From: Aestuariibius sp. HNIBRBA575
Lineage (GTDB): Bacteria; Pseudomonadota; Alphaproteobacteria; Rhodobacterales; Rhodobacteraceae
Direction of reading: 5' to 3'
Length of the DNA: 64,000 bases
Assembly (NCBI RefSeq): GCF_040932005.1
Contig: NZ_CP162414.1
Location: 1,887,501 to 1,951,500 of the forward strand
In this document: piece by piece, positions 27,007 to 36,590 of the stretch
How the letters are laid out: each line of letters begins with the position of its first letter
Position numbering within the stretch: position 1 is the stretch's first letter
Program-made: the position numbers and the translations under genes
Notes under the pieces: generated by a model
What the model saw: only the letters and a program-made list of their open reading frames with translations
Told to the model about the DNA's origin: nothing
Database searches by the model: none

Positions 27007-27068
27007 AGTATTTCCTTCCAATGACTTGGCTCACAAAAGTGTGCCTGGTCCGCAGCGGACTCGGGCTG

Positions 27069-27088
27069 TGATATGTCAGATCATATCA
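27069..27088. promoter_or_regulatory. Inverted repeat in the divergent region before infC
   Basis: TGATATG-TCAGAT-CATATCA is a perfect seven-base inverted repeat with a six-base spacer. It lies between the divergent starts at 27006 and 27236 and could be an operator for either gene. No known regulator matches it by eye. Confidence 0.4.
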
Positions 27089-27235
27089 TAAGATGGAAGC
27101 GGGAAGCAGGTGACACTTTTCCCCGCGGGCGGGATTCTGGTTAAACAGGCAAAATCATGCTGTTTTGCGGGTTGATCCGGGCGCAAGCCCTGTCTATTTT
27201 AACCTCGACATTCAAATGACCGAAAGGACACGGCT

Positions 27236-27784
27236 ATAGCCCGCAGACCTCATAACGCACCTCCGGTGCGTGACACTGGCCCCCGCATAAACGATCGCAT
27301 CCGGGCCAACGAATTACGCCTTATTGGCGCAGATGGTGAAAATGTTGGCGTTGTGACGCCCGCACGCGCATTGGTAATGGCAGAAGAGGCCGGGCTTGAC
27401 CTGGTTGAAATTTCGCCCAACGCCACGCCCCCCGTTTGTAAAATCATGGATTTCGGCAAGTTCAAATACGAACAGCAGAAACGTGAAAGCGAAGCGCGTA
27501 AGAAACAGAAAACGATTGAAGTGAAAGAGGTCAAATTTCGGCCCAACACGGATATCCACGATTACGAAGTCAAAATGCGTAACGTGTTTAAGTTCCTAGA
27601 AGCCGGCGACAAAGTCAAAGTGACGCTGCGGTTCCGGGGACGGGAAATGGCGCACCAAAATCTGGGTCGTGAATTGCTGTTGCGTGTTGCAGAAGACATC
27701 AAAGAGCTGGGCAAGGTCGATAACATGCCCAAGATGGAAGGCCGTCAAATGGTCATGATGATTTCCGCATTGGCCAAGAAATAA
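27236..27784 (+). CDS. infC: Translation initiation factor IF-3
   Basis: 182 residues if translation starts at the ATA codon at 27236. The frame reads [19 protein letters not shown] from there, which is the conserved alphaproteobacterial IF-3 N-terminus; the first GTG in frame (27266) would cut it off. AAAGGA lies 7 bases before ATA, and there is no in-frame ATG upstream. The protein continues with [19 protein letters not shown], the linker [17 protein letters not shown] and the C-domain. IF-3 binds the 30S subunit and rejects wrong starts. A rare start codon allows feedback control of its own synthesis. Confidence 0.95.
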   Translation: MARRPHNAPPVRDTGPRINDRIRANELRLIGADGENVGVVTPARALVMAEEAGLDLVEISPNATPPVCKIMDFGKFKYEQQKRESEARKKQKTIEVKEVKFRPNTDIHDYEVKMRNVFKFLEAGDKVKVTLRFRGREMAHQNLGRELLLRVAEDIKELGKVDNMPKMEGRQMVMMISALAKK

Positions 27785-27813
27785 TCGCTGTTTTACAACG
27801 CGATAGTTGATTG

Positions 27814-27839
27814 AAACCCCGGCTTTGGCTGGGGTTTTT
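27814..27839 (+). terminator. Terminator after infC
   Basis: AAACCCC and GGGGTTT pair around GGCTTTGGCT, followed by TTC and T-rich sequence, 30 bases after the infC stop. Confidence 0.75.
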
Positions 27840-27847
27840 CTTTGGGG

Positions 27848-28615
27848 TTAATGCTTTCCAAGCAACGTTTTAACCAACAATCCCCCGCGCCGTTGCAATT
27901 CAGATGTTTCAAGCGTGCCATCCGCCACCAAGTCCGGGGATTTCACCGCTTGTTTCAGCAATAAGGCGCTGCGCCAACCCGCGCGGATCGCAGGGGTAGC
28001 CGCGCCAAATTTGGCCCCACGTGCAGATTTCAATTGATCCAAACCAGATTGGGCCAACGCGCGCACGCCTTCTGGGCGACCATCGACCAAGGGCACGCGG
28101 TTCTGATCCGCCAGCCCCGCAACTGCGCGTAACCACGCCGCAATGCCCATGGCAAACCCAATGTCACGCGCCGGTTTTTCCATCTGCTGTGAGGCATCCA
28201 GAGCCAGCGCAGACACCCACATCAAATTGCCTGCGCTGTGCATCAAATGCCGGTCCATATCCGCCTGATCCTCAAAGGGATCGCGGTAAATATCCCAGCG
28301 CCGCGCGGCAATTATCTGATCCAACAGCTCAATCGGCAAATTCTGGTCACGGATCAATGTGGCCAACGGACCGGCCACTTCGTGGGATCGGTCTTTGGTT
28401 GCATTCGGCGCCTCTTCGACGACATCACGCCACCATTGCAGACGCATTTCTGCGATCATTTCTTCTTTGGTCACCCAAGGCGCGCGCGCCACCTCTAGGT
28501 TAAACGCGTATAACACAAATAACCGACCACGCAGTTCGGCAGGTGCAGCCATAGCAGCCAAAAACCGATCAGGGTCCCCGCGTTCCACCATCGCGGCACA
28601 GGCATTTATGCTCAT
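27848..28615 (-). CDS. Squalene/phytoene synthase family protein
   Basis: 255 residues from the ATG at 28615, which overlaps the cimA stop (ATGA). The fold is recognisable: LFVLYAFNLEVARAPWVTKEEMIAEMRLQWWRD, then HLMHSAGNLMWV and GIAAWLRAVAGL. The two DxxxD motifs of true phytoene synthases are not intact (here EMRLQWWRDVVEE), so this is closer to the NDUFAF6-like group (complex I assembly factor) found in alphaproteobacteria. Prenyl-transfer activity is doubtful. It is translated from the cysS-cimA operon. Confidence 0.75.
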   Translation of the reverse strand: MSINACAAMVERGDPDRFLAAMAAPAELRGRLFVLYAFNLEVARAPWVTKEEMIAEMRLQWWRDVVEEAPNATKDRSHEVAGPLATLIRDQNLPIELLDQIIAARRWDIYRDPFEDQADMDRHLMHSAGNLMWVSALALDASQQMEKPARDIGFAMGIAAWLRAVAGLADQNRVPLVDGRPEGVRALAQSGLDQLKSARGAKFGAATPAIRAGWRSALLLKQAVKSPDLVADGTLETSELQRRGGLLVKTLLGKH

Positions 28616-30231
28616 GCTTTGGCGCCTTCTTGGACCAATTTCCACGTGATCGCATCCACCAACGCATCAAAAGACGCATCCACTATGTTGGCGCTGACGC
28701 CAACGGTGGACCAACGCCGCCCTTGCTGATCTTCGCTGTCGATGATCACGCGTGTGACCGCTTCGGTGCCGCCATTTGTGATCCGAACCTTAAAATCAAC
28801 CAGTTGCATATCCCGTATAAGCCCCTGATATTCCCCCAAATCTTTGATTAACGCCTGCGACAATGCGTTTATGGGGCCGCTATCCTGACCGTCATTTGGG
28901 TTTTCGTTTTCATAAAACGACGTGGTTTTGCCCTGTCGAGTTTGCACCGTCACGACGGCTTCGGACACGGTCACAATTTCGCCTTTGGCGTTGCGGCGAC
29001 GTTCCGATATCACCCGGTATCGTTCCACGTCGAACAGTTTGGGCAACAACCCCATTTCAGCCCGTGCAATCAGTTCAAAACTGGCCTGCGCGCCGTCATA
29101 GGCATAGCCCATCGCTTCGCGGTCTTTGATGATATCCAGCAATCGCGGCAAAGCAGGGTTGCCTTTTTTAACGGCAATTCCGGCCTCACTCAGGCGGCGG
29201 ATCAGATTGGACTGACCGGCCTGATTGGACATCGGAATCTGGCGTTCATTGCCCACCAAAGCTGGATCGATATGTTCATATGTGCTGGGATCTTTGAGGA
29301 TCGCACTGGCATGCAGGCCTGCCTTATGGGCAAAGGCCGACGCGCCAACATACGGGGCTTGTTTTTGCGGAACCCGATTAAGTATGTCATCCAAGCGTCT
29401 GGAAACACGTCGTAAATCCACCAACCGGTTGGGGTCAATTCCGGTTTCCAACTGATCGCGATAGGGCTGTTTTAGCAACAATGTCGGGATCAATGTGGTC
29501 AAATTTGCATTGCCACACCGTTCACCCAGCCCGTTTAAGGTGCCCTGAACCTGACGCGCGCCCGCATCCACAGCGGCCAGCGAACACGCCACTGCATTTT
29601 CCGTATCATTATGGGTGTGGATGCCCAGATTGGTGCCGGGGATGCCAGCGTCGATCACGGCTTTTACGATTTGACGCACCTCGGCGGGCATGGTGCCACC
29701 ATTGGTGTCACATAAAACAACCCATCGCGCCCCGGCATCATGTGCGGCACGAATGGCGCGCAGCGCGTAATCCGGATTGGCCTTATACCCGTCAAAGAAA
29801 TGTTCCGCGTCAAACAACGCCTCACGCCCCTGCCCGACAATATGCGCCACAGAGGCGCGGATATTTTCAATGTTGTCATCCAACGAAATGCCAAGCGCGG
29901 TGGTGACATGAAAGTCATGGGTTTTGCCAACCAGACACACGGCGGGTGTTTTGGCGTTCATCACAGCGGCCAGCACATCGTCATTATCTGCGCTGCGCCC
30001 GGACCGTTTGGTCATCCCAAAGGCCGTCATCGTGGCGCGGGTTTTGGGGGCGGCATCAAAGAAATCACTGTCCGTCGGATTGGCACCGGGCCAGCCGCCT
30101 TCGATGTAATCCAACCCCAAATCATCCAATAAAACAGCGATTTCCTGCTTTTCTTGGGTCGAAAATTGCACGCCTTGGGTCTGTTGCCCATCCCGCAAGG
30201 TTGTGTCGTAAAGATACAGACGATCACTCAT
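28612..30231 (-). CDS. cimA: Citramalate synthase
   Basis: 539 residues, the usual length for CimA-type members of the isopropylmalate/homocitrate synthase family. Starts with [19 protein letters not shown] (metal- and substrate-binding), then [26 protein letters not shown] for the metal histidines, [13 protein letters not shown], and a C-terminal regulatory domain. It condenses pyruvate and acetyl-CoA to citramalate, a route to isoleucine that avoids threonine. The start overlaps the cysS stop and the stop overlaps the next start, indicating coupling across three genes. Confidence 0.92.
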   Translation of the reverse strand: MSDRLYLYDTTLRDGQQTQGVQFSTQEKQEIAVLLDDLGLDYIEGGWPGANPTDSDFFDAAPKTRATMTAFGMTKRSGRSADNDDVLAAVMNAKTPAVCLVGKTHDFHVTTALGISLDDNIENIRASVAHIVGQGREALFDAEHFFDGYKANPDYALRAIRAAHDAGARWVVLCDTNGGTMPAEVRQIVKAVIDAGIPGTNLGIHTHNDTENAVACSLAAVDAGARQVQGTLNGLGERCGNANLTTLIPTLLLKQPYRDQLETGIDPNRLVDLRRVSRRLDDILNRVPQKQAPYVGASAFAHKAGLHASAILKDPSTYEHIDPALVGNERQIPMSNQAGQSNLIRRLSEAGIAVKKGNPALPRLLDIIKDREAMGYAYDGAQASFELIARAEMGLLPKLFDVERYRVISERRRNAKGEIVTVSEAVVTVQTRQGKTTSFYENENPNDGQDSGPINALSQALIKDLGEYQGLIRDMQLVDFKVRITNGGTEAVTRVIIDSEDQQGRRWSTVGVSANIVDASFDALVDAITWKLVQEGAKA

Positions 30232-31625
30232 GACAACGCCTCCAACTTGGCTGGGTCAAAGTTCGGCCCCGGTTCTAGATCCACACCCGTTTTAGACATG
30301 CGCACCTCAATCCCGGCCCCAATCAACGCCGATTTAAGCGTATCTACGCCAGAGAAATCCTTGGTTTGCATGGCCGTTTCCCGCAATTCTGCCAACTTTT
30401 GGGCCAAGACAGATAAATCCACATCGGGCATTTCTGCCCATGCCCCCATTTCATCGCTTAAAAATCCAAGAAACTGCGCCGATGCCAGCATGACGCCTTT
30501 TTCATAGAAGCAATCCTTTTGCGGATTGGCAGAAATTTCGCGGGCCATAGCGTGCAATTTGGTGAGGGCCCCTGCCGTGTTCAGATCATCCGCCAACGTA
30601 TCAAGCAGACCTTGATCCACCCCTGTCGGTGCCACATCCGCCAGTAATGCACGCCATTTCCGCAACGTCGCCTCAGCCTCGGCCCGCTTCTTATCGGTCC
30701 AATCCATAGGCTTGCTATAATGGGTGCCCAACATCACAAACCGGATCACTTCGCCCGGCACACCCTGATCCAACAAATCGCGCACGGTGAAAAAGTTGCC
30801 CAGGGATTTGGACATCTTTTTGCCCTCGACCTGCAACATTTCATTGTGAATCCAATACTTTGCGAATTCCCCATGCGGATGGGCGCATTTGGATTGAGCG
30901 ATTTCATTTTCATGATGCGGGAATTGCAAATCATTGCCGCCGCCATGAATATCAAAGCTGTCACCCAGCAATTCATAAGCCATCGCCGAGCATTCGATAT
31001 GCCAGCCGGGCCGTCCATACCCCCAAGGGCTATCCCAACCGGGCGTGTCCGCATCCGATGGTTTCCACAATACAAAATCCATAGGATTGCGTTTATAGGG
31101 CGCCACTTCGACACGGGCACCGGCGATCATATCGTCGATCGACCGGCCCGACAGCTTGCCGTAGTTCTGATAGCTTTCCACCGCAAATAACACATGGCCT
31201 TCGGCGGCATAGGCATTGCCGGTTTCGATCAGCCCCGCGATCATGTCTTTCATCGCGCCGATCCATTCAGTGGCGCGCGGTTCCTGACTGGGGCGCATGG
31301 CCCCCAACGAATCCATATCCGCGTGATACCAATCAATGGTTTCATCACAGATATCGCGAATTGTCCGGCCGGTTTGCGCGGCTTTGGCGTTAATTTTGTC
31401 GTCCACATCGGTAAAGTTGCGGATATAGGTCACAGCCCCGTCCCCATAGACATGGCGCAACAGCCGAAACAGCACGTCAAACACCAAAACGGGCCGCGCA
31501 TTGCCCAGATGGGCGCGGTCATACACCGTTGGCCCACAGACATACATGCGCACGTTTTGTGGATCGATCGGCTTAAACGGCTCTTTGGTGCGGGTTTTGG
31601 TATTGTGCAGATGGATCAAAGTCAT
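30228..31625 (-). CDS. cysS: Cysteinyl-tRNA synthetase
   Basis: 465 residues. Class I signatures: [18 protein letters not shown] with the zinc cysteine and the HIGH-like [15 protein letters not shown] and [19 protein letters not shown] with the other zinc ligands, and [10 protein letters not shown]-terminal helical anticodon-binding part. It charges tRNA-Cys. First gene of an overlapping operon with cimA and a phytoene-synthase-like gene. Confidence 0.97.
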   Translation of the reverse strand: MTLIHLHNTKTRTKEPFKPIDPQNVRMYVCGPTVYDRAHLGNARPVLVFDVLFRLLRHVYGDGAVTYIRNFTDVDDKINAKAAQTGRTIRDICDETIDWYHADMDSLGAMRPSQEPRATEWIGAMKDMIAGLIETGNAYAAEGHVLFAVESYQNYGKLSGRSIDDMIAGARVEVAPYKRNPMDFVLWKPSDADTPGWDSPWGYGRPGWHIECSAMAYELLGDSFDIHGGGNDLQFPHHENEIAQSKCAHPHGEFAKYWIHNEMLQVEGKKMSKSLGNFFTVRDLLDQGVPGEVIRFVMLGTHYSKPMDWTDKKRAEAEATLRKWRALLADVAPTGVDQGLLDTLADDLNTAGALTKLHAMAREISANPQKDCFYEKGVMLASAQFLGFLSDEMGAWAEMPDVDLSVLAQKLAELRETAMQTKDFSGVDTLKSALIGAGIEVRMSKTGVDLEPGPNFDPAKLEALS

Positions 31626-31728
31626 AACAGCTCTCGGGACGGTTTGCGCCCGCGCGGTTTAGCAAGTTCTGAGTTTCGATGAAACGTGAAAGAGCGGCCC
31701 GCGCGACGGATGTCAGCAGGAAATAATA

Positions 31729-31785
31729 ATGCAACAAATAATGCTGCTGATTATGGTGGTTTGGCTCTTCATTCCCACTGGCTAG
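31729..31785 (+). CDS. Possible 18-residue hydrophobic peptide
   Basis: ATG, 18 codons and TAG, reading MQQIMLLIMVVWLFIPTG. AGGA sits 7 bases before the ATG with an AT-rich spacer. The peptide is almost entirely hydrophobic and could be one membrane helix. It lies alone in the 165-base gap between cysS (divergent) and the DUF1697 gene (convergent). A short ORF of this size can occur by chance; the ribosome site and hydrophobic content are the only support. Confidence 0.3.
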   Translation: MQQIMLLIMVVWLFIPTG

Positions 31786-31790
31786 CAGGA

Positions 31791-32333
31791 TCAGCCGCGC
31801 GCGTCCAGCATTTCGATCAGTTTGTACACAGTCCGTAAATTACGGGCCGTGGCATCCACCCCCAGCACTTTGGACATTTGTTCGGCCAATTTGGACCGCC
31901 CGATCCCTGATGGCGCATCCAGATAGGCGGCGTTTTGGGTCACGTTTAGGGCTTCATCTGGGGCCTTGATGTGATCCAACCGATCTGTGTCCAGGTTTGG
32001 GGCATCAAACAGGAACCAGATATGGGCATGTTTCGGATCGTCAGGTTGAAATGGATTTTGCGCCGCAATGTTGCGAAAACCAGGCGCGCAAAGGATGAGA
32101 ATGGGCACATCAACCCCTAGATGCACCTGCATCTCAGCATTCAGTGCCAACGACAATTCCGAAATGTTTTCAGATGCTTCTGCATCAAATATCATGTTGC
32201 CCGATGCAATATAGGTTGCGATATTTTGCCATCCTAGATTTGATGCAATTTTACGTAACTCCGCCATCGGCACTTTGTTATTGCCGCCAACATTGATGCC
32301 ACGCAACAGCGCAATATACGTCTGCAAAGCCAT
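31791..32333 (-). CDS. DUF1697 family protein
   Basis: 180 residues. The opening YIALLRGINVGGNNKVPMAELR is the DUF1697 signature, followed by GWQNIATYIASGNMIF and, near the end, SKLAEQMSKVLGVDATARNLRTV. Soluble, function unknown in the family. A GGGA element lies very close to the ATG. It diverges from the MmcQ/YjbR-family gene at 32415. Confidence 0.9.
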   Translation of the reverse strand: MALQTYIALLRGINVGGNNKVPMAELRKIASNLGWQNIATYIASGNMIFDAEASENISELSLALNAEMQVHLGVDVPILILCAPGFRNIAAQNPFQPDDPKHAHIWFLFDAPNLDTDRLDHIKAPDEALNVTQNAAYLDAPSGIGRSKLAEQMSKVLGVDATARNLRTVYKLIEMLDARG

Positions 32334-32414
32334 ATTCCCTAAACCTTTGCGATTTTCAATTGCACCAGATTAGGCCATTCTGCCCAAGGTGCAATTCCAG
32401 TCACGAGGTCCCCC

Positions 32415-32750
32415 ATGTCACAATCCGCAATCCAAAACATCTGCGCCGCCCAAGCCGGGGCAGAAAAGTCGTTCCCGTTTGATGAAACCACCGAAGTCTG
32501 GAAGGTCGCTGGGAAAATTTTTGCCGCCGTCACGGGCGATGGGACCAAAGTGTCGGTCAAAACGCCGTCGGTCGAGGATGCGCAATTGCTGATCGAAATG
32601 GGACGCGGTGAAAAGGCGCCCTATTTTCACAAATCATGGGTGCGGGTCAGCGCAGACATCCCGTTGGATGAATTAACCGACCGGATTGAGAAATCATATG
32701 GGATCATTCGCGCGGCCCTTCCTAAAAAGGTACAAGCCACGCTGGCGTAA
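32415..32750 (+). CDS. MmcQ/YjbR family protein
   Basis: 111 residues, with GAGG 6 bases before the ATG. Features of the family: SFPFDETTEVWKVAGKIFA, KVSVKTPSVEDAQLLI and a C-terminal HKSWVRVSADIPLDELTDRIEKSY. Its fold is CyaY-like with possible DNA-binding; physiological role is unclear. Single gene convergent with the small basic protein gene. Confidence 0.88.
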   Translation: MSQSAIQNICAAQAGAEKSFPFDETTEVWKVAGKIFAAVTGDGTKVSVKTPSVEDAQLLIEMGRGEKAPYFHKSWVRVSADIPLDELTDRIEKSYGIIRAALPKKVQATLA

Positions 32751-32771
32751 AATCCCGCCCTGCCCGTCGGT

Positions 32772-32969
32772 TTAGAATTTGCCAAACCGTCGCGCGATAC
32801 GCATGGCCTGACGGGTGCGTTTCACGCCGTCGCGGCCTTGTTTGGCGCGATTGCGGTCTTCATTGCTCATGTCTTCGGGGTTGCGGCCCCGATTGGCGAC
32901 GTGATTGATGCCCGCATTGATCCCGCGGTTCATCAGCCGGCGAAGAATCATCGAAATGATACGATCCAT
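32772..32969 (-). CDS. Small basic hypothetical protein
   Basis: 65 residues from the ATG at 32969, with CAGGA about 8 bases before. It is rich in Arg and Asn: MILRRLMNRGINAG, then RGRNPEDMSNEDRNRAKQGRDG and KRTRQAMRIARRFGKF. The start at 33026 lacks a ribosome site. Amphipathic N-terminus may bind membrane or nucleic acid. Lies 82 bases after scpB on the same strand. I recognise no named family. Confidence 0.65.
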   Translation of the reverse strand: MDRIISMILRRLMNRGINAGINHVANRGRNPEDMSNEDRNRAKQGRDGVKRTRQAMRIARRFGKF

Positions 32970-33051
32970 GTGCAGTTCCTGCTGTTGGTCCAATCTAGAT
33001 ATAGGCACAATCCGCCCATTTCCCAAATCCTATCGCAGGATCGTGGCGATT

Positions 33052-33726
33052 TCAGGGCTGGTCAGGTTCAAACATATCCACCTGATCGGACGTCGTATCT
33101 TCGTCGTCAATCTGGCCCAGACCCGGTGTTGGGCGGCTTTCCAGCAACCCGGCTGATCGCAATTCCTTAAGCCCCGGCAAATCACGGGCCGTTTCCAGAC
33201 CAAAGTGATCCAGAAAGCCGGGCGTGACCACAAAAGTGATCGGACGGCCGGGGGTCATTTTACGACGCCCAAAGCGGATCCATTCCAATTCGATCAACTG
33301 ATCAATGGTGCCACGACTGACGGACACGCCGCGGATTTCTTCGATTTCGGCGCGTGTGACGGGTTGATGATAGGCAATAATCGCCAAGGTTTCGATGGCT
33401 GCACGGCTTAGCTTTCGCGTCTCAACCGTTTCTTTTTGCATCAAAAATCCAAGGTCCGAAGCGGTGCGGATCGCCCATGCATCCCCCACGCGCACCACAT
33501 TGATCCCGCGCCCTTCGTAACGTTTACGTAAATTTGTAATGGCTTGATCCGGCGCACATCCATGTGGCATCCGACCGGCCAATTCCCGCAAAGTGACGGG
33601 ATCAGCCGTGGCAAACAGGATCGCTTCGACCATGCGTTCCTGTTCGGCCATTGGCGGGGCTTCAAACAGGCTGGGATCATCTACATCGTTTTCGCTGGAT
33701 GAATTGGGATTGGGATCAGAGGTCAT
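33052..33726 (-). CDS. scpB: Segregation and condensation protein B
   Basis: 224 residues. Two winged-helix domains: MVEAILFATADPVTLRELAGRMP and AIETLAIIAYHQPVTRAEIEEIRGV, followed by LIELEWIRFGRRKMTPGRP and FVVTPGFLDHFGL. ScpB dimers bind ScpA in the SMC complex that compacts chromosomes. The start overlaps the end of scpA by 4 bases. The C-terminus is acidic, with several Asp residues. Confidence 0.95.
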   Translation of the reverse strand: MTSDPNPNSSSENDVDDPSLFEAPPMAEQERMVEAILFATADPVTLRELAGRMPHGCAPDQAITNLRKRYEGRGINVVRVGDAWAIRTASDLGFLMQKETVETRKLSRAAIETLAIIAYHQPVTRAEIEEIRGVSVSRGTIDQLIELEWIRFGRRKMTPGRPITFVVTPGFLDHFGLETARDLPGLKELRSAGLLESRPTPGLGQIDDEDTTSDQVDMFEPDQP

Positions 33727-34514
33727 TCAGGCAACCTTTTACGAATGTGAATAGGCGCGAAACTGTCGGATTGGCGGATATCAACGCGGCCCTGTTTCAC
33801 CAGTTCCAATGACGCCGCAAAGGTTGCAGCGGCAGCGGTGCGCCGTTTTTTGGGATCACTTTCCCAGCCTTCGGGCAGATAGGACATGATATCAGTCCAA
33901 TCCCCGGCAAACCCGATCAGATTGCGCATGCGATCCAACGCTTGTTCCATGGTCATCAATGCGTCGCGATCCATCACATAGGGGCGAAATTCGTCCTTTG
34001 TGCGAATGCGGGCATATCCCTGCATCAAATCCAGCAAAGTCGCCGTATAGGTCACGCGCCGCACACGAGCGACATCTTCGGTGATGCCACGGGCAAAGAA
34101 ATCGCGCCCTTTTTGATCCCGCGCCATCAATTTGGCGGCGGATTTACGCATCGCTTCTAACCGTTCCAGCTGAAACGCCAAATGGGCCGCCAATTCTTCG
34201 CCGGACGGGCCCTGTTCGGTGGGATCGGGGGGCAGCAACAGACGTGATTTTAGAAACGCCAGCCAAGCGGCCATCACCAAATAATCCGCCGCCAGTTCCA
34301 GCCTTAGCTCGCGGGCTTTGTCAACAAACGCCAGATATTGTTCGGCCAAGGCCAAAACAGAAATCTGACGCAGGTCCACTTTTTGCGTGCGCGACAAGGT
34401 CAAAAGCAGGTCCAACGGCCCCTCAAATCCCTCCACATCCACGATCAATGCCTCGGCAGCAAGTCGATTGCTGACGCGGGTGGCATCATCTTCTTGGAAC
34501 ATGTCGTCGGTCAT
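33723..34514 (-). CDS. scpA: Segregation and condensation protein A
   Basis: 263 residues. The kleisin N-domain reads VEGFEGPLDLLLTLSRTQKVDL, then SVLALAEQYLAFV and ADYLVMAAWLAFLKSRLLLP, all family signatures. The C-terminal winged helix links to the SMC head. It bridges SMC and ScpB. Nine bases separate it from nagZ upstream, so the nagZ-scpA-scpB order forms one operon. Confidence 0.95.
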   Translation of the reverse strand: MTDDMFQEDDATRVSNRLAAEALIVDVEGFEGPLDLLLTLSRTQKVDLRQISVLALAEQYLAFVDKARELRLELAADYLVMAAWLAFLKSRLLLPPDPTEQGPSGEELAAHLAFQLERLEAMRKSAAKLMARDQKGRDFFARGITEDVARVRRVTYTATLLDLMQGYARIRTKDEFRPYVMDRDALMTMEQALDRMRNLIGFAGDWTDIMSYLPEGWESDPKKRRTAAAATFAASLELVKQGRVDIRQSDSFAPIHIRKRLPE

Positions 34515-34523
34515 TGGGGCCTG

Positions 34524-35519
34524 TTAATTGCCTGCGAACTGGGCTTCAAACTCGGCAAGTGTGGCGTCGATGTCAATCTCGATTGGGGATTTGCGTTGCG
34601 ACAGGGCCGCATCAGCCCGTGCATTGCCCGCCTGCGTCAGGGGGCGCGCCACATCTGCCAACGCCAGCATATCATCGCGTTCGCCATTGCAATGCAGCAC
34701 CAAATCACAGCCCGCATCCCAGGATGCAATGGATCGTTCGGTGATCGATCCTGACAGGGCCTCCATTGAAATGTCATCGGTCATGATCAGGCCGGAAAAC
34801 CCGATATCTTCTCGGATGATGTTCATCATGGTCGGGCTGGTCGTGGCGGGCGCATCCGGGTCAATGTCGGAAAACACGATATGGGCGGACATGCCCATGG
34901 CGAAATGGTTCAGCTGTTTGAACGGGGCAAAATCGCGCGCATAAAGCGAGGCGGCAGGCACATCCACACGCGGCAGATCTTTGTGACTGTCCACCGCGGC
35001 GCGGCCATAGCCGGGGATGTGTTTCAGGATCGGCAAAACGCCCCCCGCCATCAGACCATCTGCGGCGGCTTTGCACGCGGCAACAACCACGTCAATGTCA
35101 CGCCCATAAAGCCGGTTCAGCAAAACCGGATGGGTTTGGCTTTCGACAAGATCGGCCAGAGGTGCGCAATTTACGTCAATGCCAACGTCGTGTAATTCCC
35201 GCGCAATCAACAGGTTACGCAGATATTGCGCATGGACCGGGTTCTGGGCCATCGCCATTTGATCACGTGCGGGCAGATGTTCGCGCCAATGCGGCGCGCG
35301 CATGCGTTGGACACGTCCGCCTTCTTGGTCAATCAGGATCGGGGCATGCCATCCCACAGCGTCCCGCAAATCGCCCGTCAGTTTACGCAGCTGATCAGGG
35401 TTTTCGATATTGCGGGCAAACAGGATAAAGCCCCAGGGGCGCGATTGCGCAAAAAAGCCGCGCTCCCAATCGGAAAGCACGGCCCCTTCACATCCAAAGA
35501 TGTATGCATTTTCTGACAC
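34524..35519 (-). CDS. nagZ: Beta-N-acetylhexosaminidase NagZ
   Basis: 331 residues. GH3 signatures: LIDQEGGRVQRMR, then KHIPGYGRAAVDSHKDLP with the acid/base His of the flexible loop (family normally KHFPGHG), and GLIMTDDISMEAL with the nucleophile Asp. It removes N-acetylglucosamine from cell-wall muropeptides in the cytoplasm during recycling. Starts directly after the SPOR gene. Confidence 0.94.
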   Translation of the reverse strand: MSENAYIFGCEGAVLSDWERGFFAQSRPWGFILFARNIENPDQLRKLTGDLRDAVGWHAPILIDQEGGRVQRMRAPHWREHLPARDQMAMAQNPVHAQYLRNLLIARELHDVGIDVNCAPLADLVESQTHPVLLNRLYGRDIDVVVAACKAAADGLMAGGVLPILKHIPGYGRAAVDSHKDLPRVDVPAASLYARDFAPFKQLNHFAMGMSAHIVFSDIDPDAPATTSPTMMNIIREDIGFSGLIMTDDISMEALSGSITERSIASWDAGCDLVLHCNGERDDMLALADVARPLTQAGNARADAALSQRKSPIEIDIDATLAEFEAQFAGN

Positions 35520-36509
35520 TTAGCGCACCACTACCGGGATGCAGGCCGCGTCTTCGGCCATTAATGCCGAACAGAACCGACGTGCGTCAGACAGGTCGGT
35601 GAACCCAGATACGCGCAGGCGATAGAATGTGCGCCCCCCGGATGACGCCTGTTGGATCACAGGATCATGACCGGCAATCAAGGCGTTAAAACGTGTGGCC
35701 AGACGCTGCCATTCGGAATTGGCCAATTCGGGTGTATCAAAGGCCCCAAGCTGCGCCAATTTGGTGCCGGTTGGCAGGGCGTCCGTGGAAACCGGGATGG
35801 TGCGGGCCGCAACAGGTGTGGGCGTTGTGTCGGCCAAAGGGGCCAAACCGCGATCCGGGCGCAATTGTGGGCGCAATGACACGGATACGCCGGGTACAGA
35901 TGCTGGGATAATGGCCGTCTGCGTATTTGCGTTGGCGGCCACGGCATTCAGCACAACCGCCGAAGCATCCGTATTTTGGGGTGTCGCCAGAGGCGCAGAT
36001 GTTTGCGCGGCAATCTGATCGGCCAATTCCAGAATTTCATCCGCCGTCAGCGGCGCATCATTGTTTGGGGCTTGGAAATTGGCTTGGATTTCTTGTGGGG
36101 CTTGCGGGGTGACGTCAACGGCACCGGCCAAACGATCAACCGTTTGGGGCGTTGTGGTTGGGGCGGTTTGCACATCCTCAGCCGTCAGGTCCACGCCGCC
36201 GGGGGCCAGAACCAGGCGATCTTCGGGGCTGGCAGCGCCGCCCACAGCAGCAACTGCATTCACCGACAGGCCGGTATGCAGCGCCAATTCGCCACCGGGA
36301 TTGTCAGGCGCCACGCGCATCGGGCCCAACTGAGCCTGCACGATCGGCACGCCGGACACGTCCCGCGAAATCATTTTATAGCCCCAGACAACGATCCCGG
36401 CGGTCAGCGCCAATGACACAACCCCGCCCATCAACGTTACGGCACGCCCTGTACGGCTTGCTGCCAAGGGCGATCCGCCCAAAACTTCTTCCGGAGTTAC
36501 TTCCGCCAT
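35520..36509 (-). CDS. SPOR-domain membrane protein
   Basis: 329 residues. One membrane helix near the N-terminus (about 25-46, TLMGGVVSLALTAGIVVWGY). A long Pro/Thr/Gln/Ala-rich periplasmic linker (50-240). SPOR domain at the end, about 250-329, with KLAQLGAFDTPELANSEWQR and FYRLRVSGFTDLSDARRFC. SPOR domains bind denuded glycan strands at the division septum, so the protein probably acts in division or cell-wall remodelling. Position next to nagZ fits. Confidence 0.9.
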   Translation of the reverse strand: MAEVTPEEVLGGSPLAASRTGRAVTLMGGVVSLALTAGIVVWGYKMISRDVSGVPIVQAQLGPMRVAPDNPGGELALHTGLSVNAVAAVGGAASPEDRLVLAPGGVDLTAEDVQTAPTTTPQTVDRLAGAVDVTPQAPQEIQANFQAPNNDAPLTADEILELADQIAAQTSAPLATPQNTDASAVVLNAVAANANTQTAIIPASVPGVSVSLRPQLRPDRGLAPLADTTPTPVAARTIPVSTDALPTGTKLAQLGAFDTPELANSEWQRLATRFNALIAGHDPVIQQASSGGRTFYRLRVSGFTDLSDARRFCSALMAEDAACIPVVVR

Positions 36510-36590
36510 TTTGCCTCACTTCGCCCCGATGTTGGTCATCGGTGGTCGATCTTGGTGTCTGCTCAGCCCGGCGTTTTGGTTTTGAATGCG

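Noticed and set aside
25987..27024. Long plus-strand open frames, rich in Cys/Phe or Ser/Ala, opposite the hendecad-repeat gene
   Set aside because: They arise from the repetitive Ala/Glu/Val codons of the minus-strand gene. They have no ribosome site and their composition is not protein-like.
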